DNA of 64,000 nt. Origin: Chitinophaga sp. S165. Its GTDB lineage: Bacteria; Bacteroidota; Bacteroidia; Chitinophagales; Chitinophagaceae. The stretch is taken from assembly GCF_003182155.1 (NCBI RefSeq), contig NZ_QGTG01000001.1:1222390-1286389 (forward strand). The letters are read 5' to 3'. Made by a program: the position numbers and the translations under genes. Under the pieces are notes generated by a model. The model was given only the letters and a program-made list of their open reading frames with translations. It did no database searches and was not told the origin of the DNA. Of the stretch, positions 25,042-34,880 are shown in pieces (the stretch's first letter is position 1; every line of letters starts with the position of its first letter).

Positions 25042-28000
25042 TTAGAGTGTCATGTTAAATGAAATCGACGCCATACGTCTTGCAGGCCAGCCTGCTGTTT
25101 CAGGATCATACCCTCTCCACTTCTCATCGAAGCTGATCAGGAAAGGATTGGTTAAGCTGAGTGAGGTGCTCAAACGCTTAATGTGTATTCTTTCAAGGAT
25201 TGATTGTCCGAATTCATAGTTAAGGGATAGCTGACGACAACGAATAAAGTCCGCATTTGCCACCATATAATCGGATGAGTTATACATCGTAAATGGCGTC
25301 AGGGTAGTAGATCTGTTTAATTGTGGTAAAGTCAACTCATAGTAGCGTGGATTGCCCGGAGGAATAACCGGTACATCAGTATGTAATTCATCTCCGGGAT
25401 GCTGCCAGCGGTCTTTCAGGATACGCGGAACATTCTGTTCAGGTGTTGGCGCGCCACTGGCATTATAAAATGCGGGTATACGCTTGCTGGCGCCAAATGC
25501 CACTGCAAACTGCGCATAGAATGATATGTTCCTGTATCTCACCATCGTGTTCGCGCCACCGGAAAAATCAGGGTCCAGCTTTCCGGATTTCACAAGGAAG
25601 TCAAGATCATTTGCTGTAAGCTTAATATCCATATTGTTAAACATAGGGATACCGTTATTGTGGTTAAGTCCTGCATATGAGTAAGAATAGAAAGTAGAGT
25701 ATGCCTCACCGTTAACAATAGCCTGACCATTCAAATAATCCTCAAGCATATTCACCCGTTCATTCTCTTTCACCTTATTCTTTGCCACGCCCGTGTTTAC
25801 AGACAACTGCCAGGTGAAGTCCTTCGTTTTAACAGGGACGATACTTACTATCAGATCATATCCACGGTTTTCCATTTGCGAGCCAAAAACTGTTGCTGCA
25901 GCCATACCGTTTTCAACAGGCACCTGGTGGGTAGCAAGTACATTACTGATCTTTCCGTAATAGTTGGCAGTGGCATTCAACCGGCCATTCCAAAAAGAGA
26001 TATCCAGTCCAAAATTCCAGGTCCTTGTTTTTTCCCATCCCAGATCAGGGTATGGCAGGGACTTAATATTGAGCGTATATTGTTTGAACTGACTGTTCAG
26101 TCCTCCGTCTGTAGCAATGAGATACGGAGAAACCGCTTCTACCGCGTTCCCCTGGAAGCCATAGGTAGCGGAGAGGTCCAGCGCATTCAACCAACTGCTG
26201 GTACTGAGAAATTTCTCGTTGGCCACACGCCATCTTCCGCCTAAAGACCATGTAGGTTGAAAACGTTTGTTCTTATCCTGACCAAAACGGTTAGAGGCAT
26301 CGAGGCGGGCGTTAAAGTTGAAGATATAACGGGAGTCATAAGCATATACAGCTGAGAAATATTCACTGAGGAAATTGCTTTCCTGGTTTACAATGCGCGA
26401 ATTAAGACGCATCTCCTCGTGCAGACTAGCGGCACCGTTATTGGTGATCATTGCCGGCATTAAAGGTACCGGGGCAAAGCTTTCACCACGATAACGCAGA
26501 TAACCGTAACGGGTGTTTAAACTACCTTCTGTAATGGAAGATCTTGCTTCCACCCCGCCTTGCAGGGTCATACTATGGCGTTGGCCAAACAAGCGGTTGT
26601 ATATAAGGGCGTTCCTGACGGTATACCCTCTGACGGAAGCACCTTCCAGCTGGGTCAGTCCTCCGAAAGGCAGGCGGCTCGCCAGTTCTTCAGGGCTGTT
26701 GGACGATACACTGCCAAACTCATACCCTCTGTATTGAGTAGCAAAATAAGAGAGCTCTGTAGCAAAGGATTTCAGGCTGGAGGTGGCTGAAGTGTAAGCC
26801 AGGAGGCCCTGGTACTCCAGGCCTTTTGCCAACTCGTAACGCACGTCAATAGTTGACCCCAGCGTGGTGGTAGTGTTCTTATTGCCGGTATTGTTTAATT
26901 CATTCTGGATATTGTACAGGTATGAGAATTTACTGGGAATAGAAGTACTGGCGATGGTGCTTACTTTTTCGTGGAAGAAGAACGTTCCGTCATCATTATA
27001 CATAGGGATTGTTCTGGCTGTTTTGTAAGCGTAATCAAAAGGCGCCACGCCATATCCAAAACCATCGGTTTCACGGATCGTACCATTCAACAGGAAGTTC
27101 ACAGTCAGCTTTTTACCAAATTTCAGTGTCGTATTAGTAGAAGCGGAAAAAGTGGTCAGATCATTTCCTTTCGCTTCACCTTTCTGCTGTTGCATATTAA
27201 ATGAAGTTCTGTTCATGATCTTTTCTGTTCCTCCTGAAATGCTGACGCTGTGGGACTGGTTAAATGAATTGCGAAAGAGCAGTTTAAACCAATCTGTATT
27301 CTGGTTTTCCATTTTCCTGTACCTGGCTAAATAAGTCGGGTAGTCAATTTCCTTATTCTGCAATTGCTGAATAAGCTCACCATAACCAATTGGGAGAACG
27401 GTATTGGTATAACTGTCACGATTGGCATATACCTCTTTGGAGAACTGCATCAGTTCTTGTGAGTTCATCAGATCATACATGCGATAATCCGGGCGCTGGC
27501 CAACAGAAAAACTGTTGGAATAAGAAACAGCCAACTGGCCGGGACGTCCTTTCTTGGTAGTGAGAACGATCACGCCATTTGCAGCCTGTGAACCATAAAT
27601 GGCGGTGGCAGACGCATCTTTCAATACGGTAATGGTTTCTATATCATTAGGATTGAGCCAGGCGATAGCGTTAGAGGCAATCAGCCTGAGCTCGGAAACA
27701 TCACCAGCAAGAGAACCGTTACCATTAGGGATAGGAAGCGGGTCACGCTGGATGATCCCATCAACAACCCACAGCGGTTCCTGGTTGCCCAGGATAGTAG
27801 ATGTACCACGGATGCGGATCTTAGGACTGGAACCTACCTGTCCTGTCTGTGTCATTACAGACATACCCGGAACGACACCCTGCAACATCTGGTCGATCGT
27901 CGTTTCACCGGCAATTTTGATATCATCGGCCTTTACTGAATATACCGCTCCAACATAGTTGCCCTTGTTAACGTTCATATACCCCGTGATCACCACGTTG

Positions 28001-28704
28001 CTCATTTCATAGTCCTTTCTGTTCAGGGTAATATTCAACACCAGGTTATTACCTTCTGTAACCAGCAGGGAGCCTGCCTGGGCCTTATTGACCGTATAGG
28101 CGGAATAGCCGTTGGCCGATTTCCGTACTGCTATTTCGAGCGATTCAAATCCCAGCATGGAAATCTGGATAACTGCATCTTCGGGCAGGTGGTTGAAATA
28201 GAAAGTACCGTTGTTGTTGGTAATAGTACCGTTAACGGTATTTTTAATTCTTACTGACACGCCAGACAGCAGCTCACCGGTAGTGGCATGTATCACACCT
28301 GTGATAGTGGTAGGGGCCGGTAGTACATCCATTTTGCGTGACAGTACAATGGTTTTGTTCTTAATAAGATAAGTAACTGGCAGATCTTTCAGCATTTCGT
28401 CCAGAAATGCCGTTAAGGGCATATCCCTGGCAGAAAGTGAGGCTGTTGCGGTTTCGCTGATAGTATTAGTATTACTAAAAACAACATATCCGGTTTGCTG
28501 CTTTATTGCAGAAAAAATTTGTTTGTAAGGTATAGTTTCCCCCGATATAGAGACTGTTTGCGCGTGGCCGGTGGCAGCGGCCTGCAGGATGAAGGTGACT
28601 AGTAGTACAGCGGTAAGTTTCATGGCCAGAAAGATTTTGGTTAGGTTGGCCCTTATGACCCGGCAATCGGGTGGCCAATAGCGATTTTTTTGCATAAATT
28701 GCAA
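25042..28704 (-). CDS. SusC/RagA family TonB-dependent transporter with STN domain
   Basis: The 1220-residue protein has a signal peptide ending GHAQ, after a typical basic leader. A secretin/TonB N-terminal (STN) domain follows (about 60-125), then a carboxypeptidase regulatory-like domain (about 130-210), the plug with 'VVITGYMNV' and 'LWVVDGI' and 'IETITVLKDASATAIYG', and the barrel to the C-terminus. The STN domain is the signal-transfer part of transporters that talk to a FecR anti-sigma factor, in agreement with the sigma and FecR genes just upstream. SusC forms the outer membrane pore under SusD. Substrate is not deducible; no glycoside hydrolase lies near. The start may also be the Met at residue 4. 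Confidence 0.93.
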   Translation of the reverse strand: MQFMQKNRYWPPDCRVIRANLTKIFLAMKLTAVLLVTFILQAAATGHAQTVSISGETIPYKQIFSAIKQQTGYVVFSNTNTISETATASLSARDMPLTAFLDEMLKDLPVTYLIKNKTIVLSRKMDVLPAPTTITGVIHATTGELLSGVSVRIKNTVNGTITNNNGTFYFNHLPEDAVIQISMLGFESLEIAVRKSANGYSAYTVNKAQAGSLLVTEGNNLVLNITLNRKDYEMSNVVITGYMNVNKGNYVGAVYSVKADDIKIAGETTIDQMLQGVVPGMSVMTQTGQVGSSPKIRIRGTSTILGNQEPLWVVDGIIQRDPLPIPNGNGSLAGDVSELRLIASNAIAWLNPNDIETITVLKDASATAIYGSQAANGVIVLTTKKGRPGQLAVSYSNSFSVGQRPDYRMYDLMNSQELMQFSKEVYANRDSYTNTVLPIGYGELIQQLQNKEIDYPTYLARYRKMENQNTDWFKLLFRNSFNQSHSVSISGGTEKIMNRTSFNMQQQKGEAKGNDLTTFSASTNTTLKFGKKLTVNFLLNGTIRETDGFGYGVAPFDYAYKTARTIPMYNDDGTFFFHEKVSTIASTSIPSKFSYLYNIQNELNNTGNKNTTTTLGSTIDVRYELAKGLEYQGLLAYTSATSSLKSFATELSYFATQYRGYEFGSVSSNSPEELASRLPFGGLTQLEGASVRGYTVRNALIYNRLFGQRHSMTLQGGVEARSSITEGSLNTRYGYLRYRGESFAPVPLMPAMITNNGAASLHEEMRLNSRIVNQESNFLSEYFSAVYAYDSRYIFNFNARLDASNRFGQDKNKRFQPTWSLGGRWRVANEKFLSTSSWLNALDLSATYGFQGNAVEAVSPYLIATDGGLNSQFKQYTLNIKSLPYPDLGWEKTRTWNFGLDISFWNGRLNATANYYGKISNVLATHQVPVENGMAAATVFGSQMENRGYDLIVSIVPVKTKDFTWQLSVNTGVAKNKVKENERVNMLEDYLNGQAIVNGEAYSTFYSYSYAGLNHNNGIPMFNNMDIKLTANDLDFLVKSGKLDPDFSGGANTMVRYRNISFYAQFAVAFGASKRIPAFYNASGAPTPEQNVPRILKDRWQHPGDELHTDVPVIPPGNPRYYELTLPQLNRSTTLTPFTMYNSSDYMVANADFIRCRQLSLNYEFGQSILERIHIKRLSTSLSLTNPFLISFDEKWRGYDPETAGWPARRMASISFNMTL

Positions 28705-28766
28705 GAGATTTGGTTGTTAATAATTGTGAATTGCAAAAGACACTTTGAACTAACCAGGTCGTATAA

Positions 28767-28793
28767 AACGTCACGGCCGCAATCCGTGACGTT
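28767..28793 (-). terminator. Hairpin between fecR and susC (terminator or attenuator)
   Basis: AACGTCACGG and CCGTGACGTT form a perfect 10-base stem around a seven-base loop, flanked by T-runs in both directions. On the minus strand it stands 88 bases after the FecR stop and 63 bases before the SusC start. It would uncouple the regulator transcript from the transporter transcript. Confidence 0.7.
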
Positions 28794-28880
28794 TTTCGTT
28801 GATTGGTTAGTTTTTGACAATAAGAATCCTGACCGGAGTAATCCAGTCTTTAGTACGCATCCGGCATAGCCTTGATAATT

Positions 28881-30074
28881 TTATTTATTAAGTACGATCA
28901 GCTTACGTCCTTCCACTCTAAAGTCGACCTGGAATCTTTTTAAAATATCCAGTAAATCCGTTAAGGCAATTTGTCTGGTCATTTCCCCGATAAACTTATC
29001 TGAATCAGGAATACCGTTTTCATAAACTACTTCTATATCATACCATCGTTCTAATTCCCGCATTACCTCTTCAAGGTTTGCGCCGTCGAAGTTGAACAAG
29101 CCATTTTTCCAGGCTAATACTTTCTCCGGATCCTGGTTGTCTGTTACAGTGATCAGCTTATCTATTACTTTCGCTTGTTGATTGTGTTGCAGTGTTACAG
29201 CTTTCTTGAGATCTGTTGATGGCACTCCGACCCTTATACTACCGTTGATAAGTGTGGCGCGGATGGAGCGTTCGTTCTCGTAAGCATTCACATTAAAAGA
29301 AGTACCTAAGACTTCTATGTCAATCTTATCTTTGACTACTACTATAAATGGTTGATTTGCATTTTTTACTACATCAAAATATACTTCTCCGGTAACTTCC
29401 ACCCTTCTTTCATTACCTGCAAAGCTGGTAGGGAACCTGATAGAACTGGCGGCATTCAGCCATACGTTCGAGCCATCAGGCAGTGTTACCTGGAATTGCC
29501 TGCCTGCCGGTGTGGTCATCTTATTATACTGAACATCCATGTTTCGCGCGGCCGTCGGGTCGTATACTAACTGCCCTTCAGACAATACGATAGAAGCGCC
29601 GCTCTGACTGGCTACTATACCGTTGCGCAAACTATCCAGTACGACTTCCCTGCCATCGGCCAGTGTTAGAATAGCACCTTGTCTGCCGGGCTCGATATTA
29701 ACCTGTACTGAAGCTATTCCACTATGATCATTACGCAGATGGGATGTCCAATAATACGACCCTCCCATCAACAGCACAGCTATAGCTGCTGCCCAGCCCC
29801 ATTTTCTCAGGTAAACGGGGCGCATACGAACAGGTACTGCATTAAATTCAGGAATACGCTGGCCGATCTTATGGCTTATTCTATCTGAATCATAGGCATA
29901 AAATTGTTGCACCTGGGAGATCAGCCGTTGAGGATCAGTCATCTCTGTAAAGAGATCACGATGGTGCTCTTCAGCATTGATCCAGGTTGTCAACTCGGCC
30001 TCTTCAGCTTCATTGAGGCTGTTATCAAGGTATTTGACAATTAATACGGCGATATAATGATCCTTCTCTGTCAT
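28881..30074 (-). CDS. FecR family anti-sigma factor
   Basis: The 397-residue protein has a short cytoplasmic N-terminus with 'YLDNSLNEAEEAELTTWI' (the sigma-binding part), one membrane helix at about 92-109 and a periplasmic FecR domain (about 150-260, including 'TPAGRQFQVTLPDGSNVWLN' and 'GEVYFDV'). A C-terminal DUF4974-type domain ends in 'LLDILKRFQVDFRVEGRKLIV'. It holds or activates the ECF sigma factor encoded just upstream, depending on signal from the STN domain of SusC. Gene order sigma, fecR, susC, susD on one strand is the standard cell-surface signalling set. Confidence 0.93.
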   Translation of the reverse strand: MTEKDHYIAVLIVKYLDNSLNEAEEAELTTWINAEEHHRDLFTEMTDPQRLISQVQQFYAYDSDRISHKIGQRIPEFNAVPVRMRPVYLRKWGWAAAIAVLLMGGSYYWTSHLRNDHSGIASVQVNIEPGRQGAILTLADGREVVLDSLRNGIVASQSGASIVLSEGQLVYDPTAARNMDVQYNKMTTPAGRQFQVTLPDGSNVWLNAASSIRFPTSFAGNERRVEVTGEVYFDVVKNANQPFIVVVKDKIDIEVLGTSFNVNAYENERSIRATLINGSIRVGVPSTDLKKAVTLQHNQQAKVIDKLITVTDNQDPEKVLAWKNGLFNFDGANLEEVMRELERWYDIEVVYENGIPDSDKFIGEMTRQIALTDLLDILKRFQVDFRVEGRKLIVLNK

Positions 30075-30132
30075 GCTATACTACCAAAACAACTAACCCT
30101 ACATTATATACCGGTCTCTTTTAATATTTTTT

Positions 30133-30753
30133 TTACCGGTGGAGCATATTTAGGGCTAAAACGAGCATAGGCAAGGATAATAACTTATTTTTAAGGACGG
30201 CGGTGCGTAATAATCCCACTCCTTTGGCCTTTTGATTCAGTACTGTCTGATAGGCCATATTTAATTCAGCGGCAATTTCGGGAGCGCTTTTCCCTTCTAT
30301 AATGGCAAGGTGTACAACTTGCCTGCACTGTGGCGGGAGCTTTTCTATTTCCCCTGAAATGAACTGCAGGACCTCTGTTTTGATATAAGCATTTTCTACA
30401 TCTATAGAATAACGGTCGGCCCCCCTTTCTATTGAATGATGGATATCATCGTGCCGTTTCTGTGCTTTAATGTAATTGAGGGCCGCATTTTTAGCTGCAG
30501 TAAATAAGAAAGACTTCAGTTGACCTAACGAAGGAAAATCCTCTTTTCGTTGAAAAGCGTTGATAAAACATTCTGAAACAATATCCTCTGCTGCCATAGT
30601 ATTACTTATCAGCTGTTCTGTAAAAAAACAGAGCGATCGCTGGAATAGCGTATATACCTGGTGCAAAGCCTTTCTATCTCCCCGTTGAAAGGCGGAAATC
30701 AGCTCAAATTCGTCATATGCTGTTCTGGTTGACAATTCGTTAATTAACTCCAA
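30133..30753 (-). CDS. ECF sigma-70 factor (FecI-like)
   Basis: The 206-residue protein has region 2 at about 25-90 ('LYQVYTLFQRSLCFF'-like start, 'AEDIVSECFINAFQR', 'LKSFLFTAAKNAALNYIKAQKR') and region 4 at about 130-185 ('LPPQCRQVVHLAIIEGKSAPEIAAELNMAYQTVLNQKAKG'-type helix-turn-helix). It is the sigma factor partner of the FecR downstream and should direct transcription of the SusCD genes. A hydrophobic tail (LLSLPMLVLALNML) after region 4 is slightly unusual but is seen in other Bacteroidota members. Confidence 0.92.
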   Translation of the reverse strand: MELINELSTRTAYDEFELISAFQRGDRKALHQVYTLFQRSLCFFTEQLISNTMAAEDIVSECFINAFQRKEDFPSLGQLKSFLFTAAKNAALNYIKAQKRHDDIHHSIERGADRYSIDVENAYIKTEVLQFISGEIEKLPPQCRQVVHLAIIEGKSAPEIAAELNMAYQTVLNQKAKGVGLLRTAVLKNKLLSLPMLVLALNMLHR

Positions 30754-31055
30754 TTGGAATCACAAACTATGTCCAAAAAATTAAAGCTGCAAGTGTAGGG
30801 CTTAAATATTTTGGATATAATTAAACGGTGTCTAATATAATATGCCTGTTCGCTTATAAAATTCAGCTTCCTGATTTTTGAAATTACTTCCCTTTCAGCC
30901 GTTTACAACGGTACCGATCACCTGACCTACTATCTCTCAGATTATTAAGCTATTTAGCCTAAGTCCCCTGCTTTAGTTACACCTTGACTTTAGCTCTTAA
31001 CACAACCAAATCGAGATGATCCTTGTAATAATAGGTAAACCAAACCATTCTCGTT
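30754..31055. other. Intergenic region between divergent sigma and CHRD genes
   Basis: About 300 AT-rich bases must hold the promoters of both divergent genes. I find no exact TTTG-N19-TAnnTTTG match, no terminator and no other coding frame with a good start. Confidence 0.4.
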
Positions 31056-31868
31056 ATGAAAAATAAACATGTATTTGCCATGACCGCTCTCGCGCTCGCT
31101 GGTTTTACCTCTTTCTCATCCTGTAGTAGTGACGACGATGACGGGCCGATACTCGTGTTTGAGATCCCACTCAATGCTAAACTGGAGAACCCGGCACCTG
31201 CAGGCAGATCGGAAACGGGTTTACTAACCATGCAACTTTATGCAGACAATACCCTTGATTACAGTTTCAGAGTAGATAACCTTACCACCGGCGACGCACT
31301 TACTATGGCTCATTTCCATACAGGCGATCCGGTAACCAACGGGCCAATTATTCTTCCCTTCCCATCCTGGACCGGTAACGCCAGCAGCGGCACGTTCAGT
31401 TTACGGCAGTCTTTAGCGGATAGCCTGAAGAACCGGAGTAATGACATCTATTTCAACGTTCACTCCACTCAGCACCCTTCAGGCCTGGTACGCGGTACGG
31501 TAAACAGTGACCTGCTGCTGGCAGAAACCATAAATATGTCCGGCGCAAACGAAGTGCCTCCGGTAGTGACCACCGCCACCGGCGTCGCTTTGCTTCGCCT
31601 TACAGTGGACGGGAAACTATATTCTAAGGTAACCGTAACGGACCTTCCTCCTGCAGATGCGCTCACCATGGCACACATCCACGCCGGTGCTACCGGCGCT
31701 AATGGGGATGTGCTCGTCCCCCTCTGTGCCACAGCAGCTGACTTCGGAGTGTCCAAAATGACTCAGCTAAATGAGGCTACCGCCAATGCGCTGCGTACTC
31801 AGGCATTATATGTGAACGCGCACTCCAACAACTGGCCTGACGGCGTGATACGCGGACAGATACGTTAA
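31056..31868 (+). CDS. CHRD domain lipoprotein (two CHRD domains)
   Basis: The 270-residue protein has a lipoprotein signal (lipobox FSSC, Cys23) followed by an acidic linker SSDDDDGP. Two CHRD domains follow (about 38-150 and 155-270), each with the pattern 'ALTMAH(F/I)H.G' and an ending like 'YFNVHSTQHPSGLVRG' / 'YVNAHSNNWPDGVIRG'. CHRD is named from chordin; bacterial members are exported proteins of unknown ligand. It is divergently placed next to the sigma/FecR/Sus locus and has its own transcript. Confidence 0.88.
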   Translation: MKNKHVFAMTALALAGFTSFSSCSSDDDDGPILVFEIPLNAKLENPAPAGRSETGLLTMQLYADNTLDYSFRVDNLTTGDALTMAHFHTGDPVTNGPIILPFPSWTGNASSGTFSLRQSLADSLKNRSNDIYFNVHSTQHPSGLVRGTVNSDLLLAETINMSGANEVPPVVTTATGVALLRLTVDGKLYSKVTVTDLPPADALTMAHIHAGATGANGDVLVPLCATAADFGVSKMTQLNEATANALRTQALYVNAHSNNWPDGVIRGQIR

Positions 31869-31917
31869 CCGGAACTGATCGGATATATGGTAATACAAAC
31901 ACGATGCTGCTTGCCGT

Positions 31918-32430
31918 TTACGGTAATGGCAAGCTGTCGTTTTGTACTGGTATACTAATAGACTTAAGTGAATTATTGTAAATCCTTTTCATCTGATCTT
32001 TCATATTTTCAGCACTCAATCCCCAATATTCAGGGAGATTGACTAAAGAGTCTCTTCGTTTTTTGTTTAATGTAGGATTGAAAATCACACCATCTGTACT
32101 GCTATTATCAATCCAGTATTTAATCTTAGGCACATTTTCAACATAAAATGCTGACATTGGTTGAGGTGGTGTATTCAATATCTGGTCAAAATAGAACTGA
32201 CAGCTGTCTTTCTCTTTTAAGGCGGCATAACTGTAGCTGATCCAAAAGAGTATTTGTGGATGCCTTCTGACACTCAAAGCTTGCAGCAATTGAGTGTTAG
32301 CCTCCTTATACTTTTTCTGTTTGATCAGCTCTAATCCGTTCTTGTAAAACTTCTGAATATCATTAGTAGAAGAGGAAAAAGAAAGTAATCCTAGCAGGAC
32401 GACGATCATAAATGAACTTTTCCTGAACAT
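31918..32430 (-). CDS. Exported TPR-like hypothetical protein
   Basis: The 170-residue protein begins with a signal-peptide-like stretch (MFRKSSFMIVVLLGLLSFSSS). A TPR-like pair of helices follows ('FYKNGLELIKQKKYKEANTQLLQAL', about 28-52, then 'ILFWISYSYAALKEKDSCQFYFDQIL'), and after that a polar C-terminus without a known motif. It begins three bases after the stop of the membrane protein gene at 32434 and is probably co-transcribed with it. Function unknown. Confidence 0.6.
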   Translation of the reverse strand: MFRKSSFMIVVLLGLLSFSSSTNDIQKFYKNGLELIKQKKYKEANTQLLQALSVRRHPQILFWISYSYAALKEKDSCQFYFDQILNTPPQPMSAFYVENVPKIKYWIDNSSTDGVIFNPTLNKKRRDSLVNLPEYWGLSAENMKDQMKRIYNNSLKSISIPVQNDSLPLP

Positions 32431-32433
32431 GGG

Positions 32434-32775
32434 TTAGAATTTAAAGTTTAAAGTATCGTTGGGAACTGTCAGATCGGGCGCTTCGTTATGAACGGGTTGT
32501 CTTATGAACATTACATCTTTGCGAACAAATAAGCCATAAGCAATTAAGAACACACCAAGAATAAGAAACAACAGACCTGGTGAAGAACTCACTATTCCTC
32601 CTTTTAATCCTTTCAAGTCAGATGTGAACTTATATTCGCCCTTTATGCCCTCATACATCATCCTCCAGCTATGCCTTACGATTTGAAAACCGATGATAAG
32701 GCAAACTAACTTCAATATAAACAGCATCCAGAGGTTAGTCAGAATCAGGTTATTGTAATCAATTTTGGTATTCAT
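32434..32775 (-). CDS. Small membrane protein, hypothetical
   Basis: The 113-residue protein has two hydrophobic segments (about 12-34 and 68-88) separated by a polar loop. The C-terminal tail is polar and ends 'PNDTLNFKF'. It is the first gene of a two-gene unit with the TPR-like protein. No family recognised. Confidence 0.55.
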   Translation of the reverse strand: MNTKIDYNNLILTNLWMLFILKLVCLIIGFQIVRHSWRMMYEGIKGEYKFTSDLKGLKGGIVSSSPGLLFLILGVFLIAYGLFVRKDVMFIRQPVHNEAPDLTVPNDTLNFKF

Positions 32776-32967
32776 TCAAGCGCAATTAAAAAGGGATTAG
32801 TTAACCAGATGATGCCCGAAGCACGCCTTATTCCATACTTTTCCGTCTCAGAGCATGCTTCAGAATCTTTTTAAAGACAAAGTTGGGCAAACTAAAATTT
32901 AATAACCATACCAACTAGTTTGTATTTTTAAGTCTCTGGCGGCTTCCCGCAACTAAATCATACAAAC

Positions 32968-32999
32968 AAAAGCCCGGCCTCTAAAGAAGCCGGACTTTT
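32968..32999 (-). terminator. Rho-independent terminator
   Basis: AAAAGCCCGGC (32968-32978) pairs with GCCGGACTTTT (32989-32999), with one mismatch. The A-run becomes a T-run on the minus strand. It lies about 40 bases after the SIMPL gene. Confidence 0.75.
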
Positions 33000-33039
33000 G
33001 TCACACCCAATAATTCCAGGGGCAATGGATGAAGACCGG

Positions 33040-33651
33040 TTATTCAATCGCGAAACTCACCAACAGGGAGAGATATTGATCCTCAACTGGTTTAAAGTAA
33101 AAATTCTCTTCCACTGTAGCTTCCTGGGGGGTAAGGTCTGTGACCATCAACACAGGGCCTAGTTTTTTATTGATCGTTTTTGCAATAATGGCAGCTTTAT
33201 CTCTGCTATTGAGAAACGCGGTCTCGAAGTGTTTTTCATTTTTTACGACAGGTTTGAACTTTACCCGTGTGTTTGTGATGTTAACAACGTTGCCGTTCGC
33301 CAGTCTGGCAGCCTTCAACAGTTCATCGCGAGAAGAGGTTGTGAAAGTATATAAACTTCCTTCCCTGAAAAGCTGTAAGGCCTGGTAGCTCATTCTATCT
33401 TCTTTAAACTGACTTTCGTTCAGACCAGCATCCTTTGCCTTTTTGAAAAAGTTGTTTTTAAGGTCTTCGAAAGATTTCCTGCTTTCTGCTTCTCCATACT
33501 CCACCGCTATGGTAAAATCTATCAGGTAAACTTCTACTTCACGGTTTATTTTGGCGATGCCACTAACCTGGATAGAGTGCATTTGCTGTTCCTGGGCATA
33601 GCTCCTTAATACGGACACCAATATGATGGCCGCCAATATCATTTTTTTCAT
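33040..33651 (-). CDS. SIMPL domain (DUF541) periplasmic protein
   Basis: The 203-residue protein has a signal peptide (1-19, ending SYAQ) and the SIMPL pattern. It shows 'ISVSG.A' (here IQVSGIAKINREVEV), strands with 'FTIAVEYGEAESRKSFEDLKNN', and 'AFLNSRDKAAIIAKTINKKLG' near the C-terminus, which in the family is the conserved 'A...A..KA..LA..LG' helix. SIMPL proteins are periplasmic or envelope proteins of unclear role, some linked to oxidative stress. It is a single-gene unit with a terminator after it. Confidence 0.75.
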   Translation of the reverse strand: MKKMILAAIILVSVLRSYAQEQQMHSIQVSGIAKINREVEVYLIDFTIAVEYGEAESRKSFEDLKNNFFKKAKDAGLNESQFKEDRMSYQALQLFREGSLYTFTTSSRDELLKAARLANGNVVNITNTRVKFKPVVKNEKHFETAFLNSRDKAAIIAKTINKKLGPVLMVTDLTPQEATVEENFYFKPVEDQYLSLLVSFAIE

Positions 33652-33681
33652 CGTTGAAAGTTGAGTTGTGAAAGAATAATG

Positions 33682-34107
33682 CTAGGCAATCGTAAAGAGG
33701 AAGGACGCAACGATCATCCATGCGCCCACGATGATGCCCAGTATACCCAGTCTACCCTGCTGGGGTGCAACTTGTGCACGAATACGTACTGCCTTTTCCT
33801 TTGCCTTTTCGTTGCCGGAAAGGAAGAATTTGTTGATGAGCGGGAACCCCAGTAAAAAACCCAGGCATGCTTCCACCAGGCTACCTGCAGTCAGCGTGAT
33901 CCACCAGATAGGTGCGGAGGCAAGCCAACCTACATTTAAAACGGCGGTTACAATACCCCATATACCCCAGAAACAGAAAATAATCCCGATCCAACCCTGG
34001 TAGGGCTCCACCTTTTCCAACAGCTCCTTTGCATTGGGTTTTCTGGATAAAATCAGAGAGGGAACGGCGATGATGCTCAACAAGATTAATGTTATTCCGT
34101 AGATCAT
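33682..34107 (-). CDS. Four-helix membrane protein, hypothetical
   Basis: The 141-residue protein has four hydrophobic segments (about 1-20, 38-60, 66-92 and 121-140). A basic loop '[16 protein letters not shown]' lies before the last one. I do not recognise a family. It lies 30 bases upstream of the SIMPL gene on the same strand, so both may be co-transcribed. Confidence 0.6.
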   Translation of the reverse strand: MIYGITLILLSIIAVPSLILSRKPNAKELLEKVEPYQGWIGIIFCFWGIWGIVTAVLNVGWLASAPIWWITLTAGSLVEACLGFLLGFPLINKFFLSGNEKAKEKAVRIRAQVAPQQGRLGILGIIVGAWMIVASFLFTIA

Positions 34108-34238
34108 AATGTTGCATTTTTAGTTAAGAGATTGTTTGATACGGTATTGTTCCGTTTTGTTATGCAACAAAGGTACTCTGCTACGGAGGGGGCGGCAACA
34201 TCGTATTCAGTGAAATTCAATACCCTGTTTTCAGGGGG

Positions 34239-34880
34239 TTAACTGAGGAGGCCTAGTTTGACGGCGTACCTGGTAAGGCCGGCAAGATTACGCACTTTCA
34301 GTTTTAGAATGAGGGTTTTACGATAACTTTCAATAGTATGTTTACTCAGGAAGAGTTTGTCAGCGATCTCCTGGGTGGTGTATTCTTCCGCGATCAGCTT
34401 AAGTACATCCTTCTCGCGGGAGGTGAGCATTTCAAGGGTTTCTTTTTCTTTGTTGAAAACGCTCTTAAGGTACTCCTGTTTCACAGCCTCTGAAAAATAT
34501 TTCCCACCTTTGAGGATCATTTTGACAGCTGCCAGTAATTCGTCTGAATCTGCATTTTTAGATAAAAAACCATCGACATTATTTTGGATAAGCGTATCTA
34601 TCATATTACTGTCGGTGTGCATGCTTACCACCAGCGTGCTGATCTCGGGTCTCTTTTCCTTGATGTAATTATTCAGCGTGATGCCATCCATATCCGGCAT
34701 GCTGATATCAGTAATAACAAGATCGACCTGCTCACCCTGATGCTGGTCGAGATAGTTCATCACCAATTGGCCATTATGCGCGTAGTAAAGCACATGAAGG
34801 TCTTTTTCCTGTACTATCAACCTGATAAGGCCTTCAAGGAATAATTTATGATCGTCTACAAGGATAATATTATGCTTCAT
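34239..34880 (-). CDS. Response regulator, NarL/FixJ type
   Basis: I start at the Met at 34880 (MKHNIILVDDHKLF), because the family begins directly with the first strand; a Met four codons earlier is possible. The receiver domain has the phosphorylated Asp at residue 58 ('VITDISMPDMDG'). The C-terminal LuxR-type helix-turn-helix lies at about 150-211 ('LTSREKDVLKLIAEEYTTQEIADKLFLSKHTIESYRKTL'-like). It overlaps the 3' end of the histidine kinase gene by 11 bases, so the two are translated together. Confidence 0.93.
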   Translation of the reverse strand: MKHNIILVDDHKLFLEGLIRLIVQEKDLHVLYYAHNGQLVMNYLDQHQGEQVDLVITDISMPDMDGITLNNYIKEKRPEISTLVVSMHTDSNMIDTLIQNNVDGFLSKNADSDELLAAVKMILKGGKYFSEAVKQEYLKSVFNKEKETLEMLTSREKDVLKLIAEEYTTQEIADKLFLSKHTIESYRKTLILKLKVRNLAGLTRYAVKLGLLS

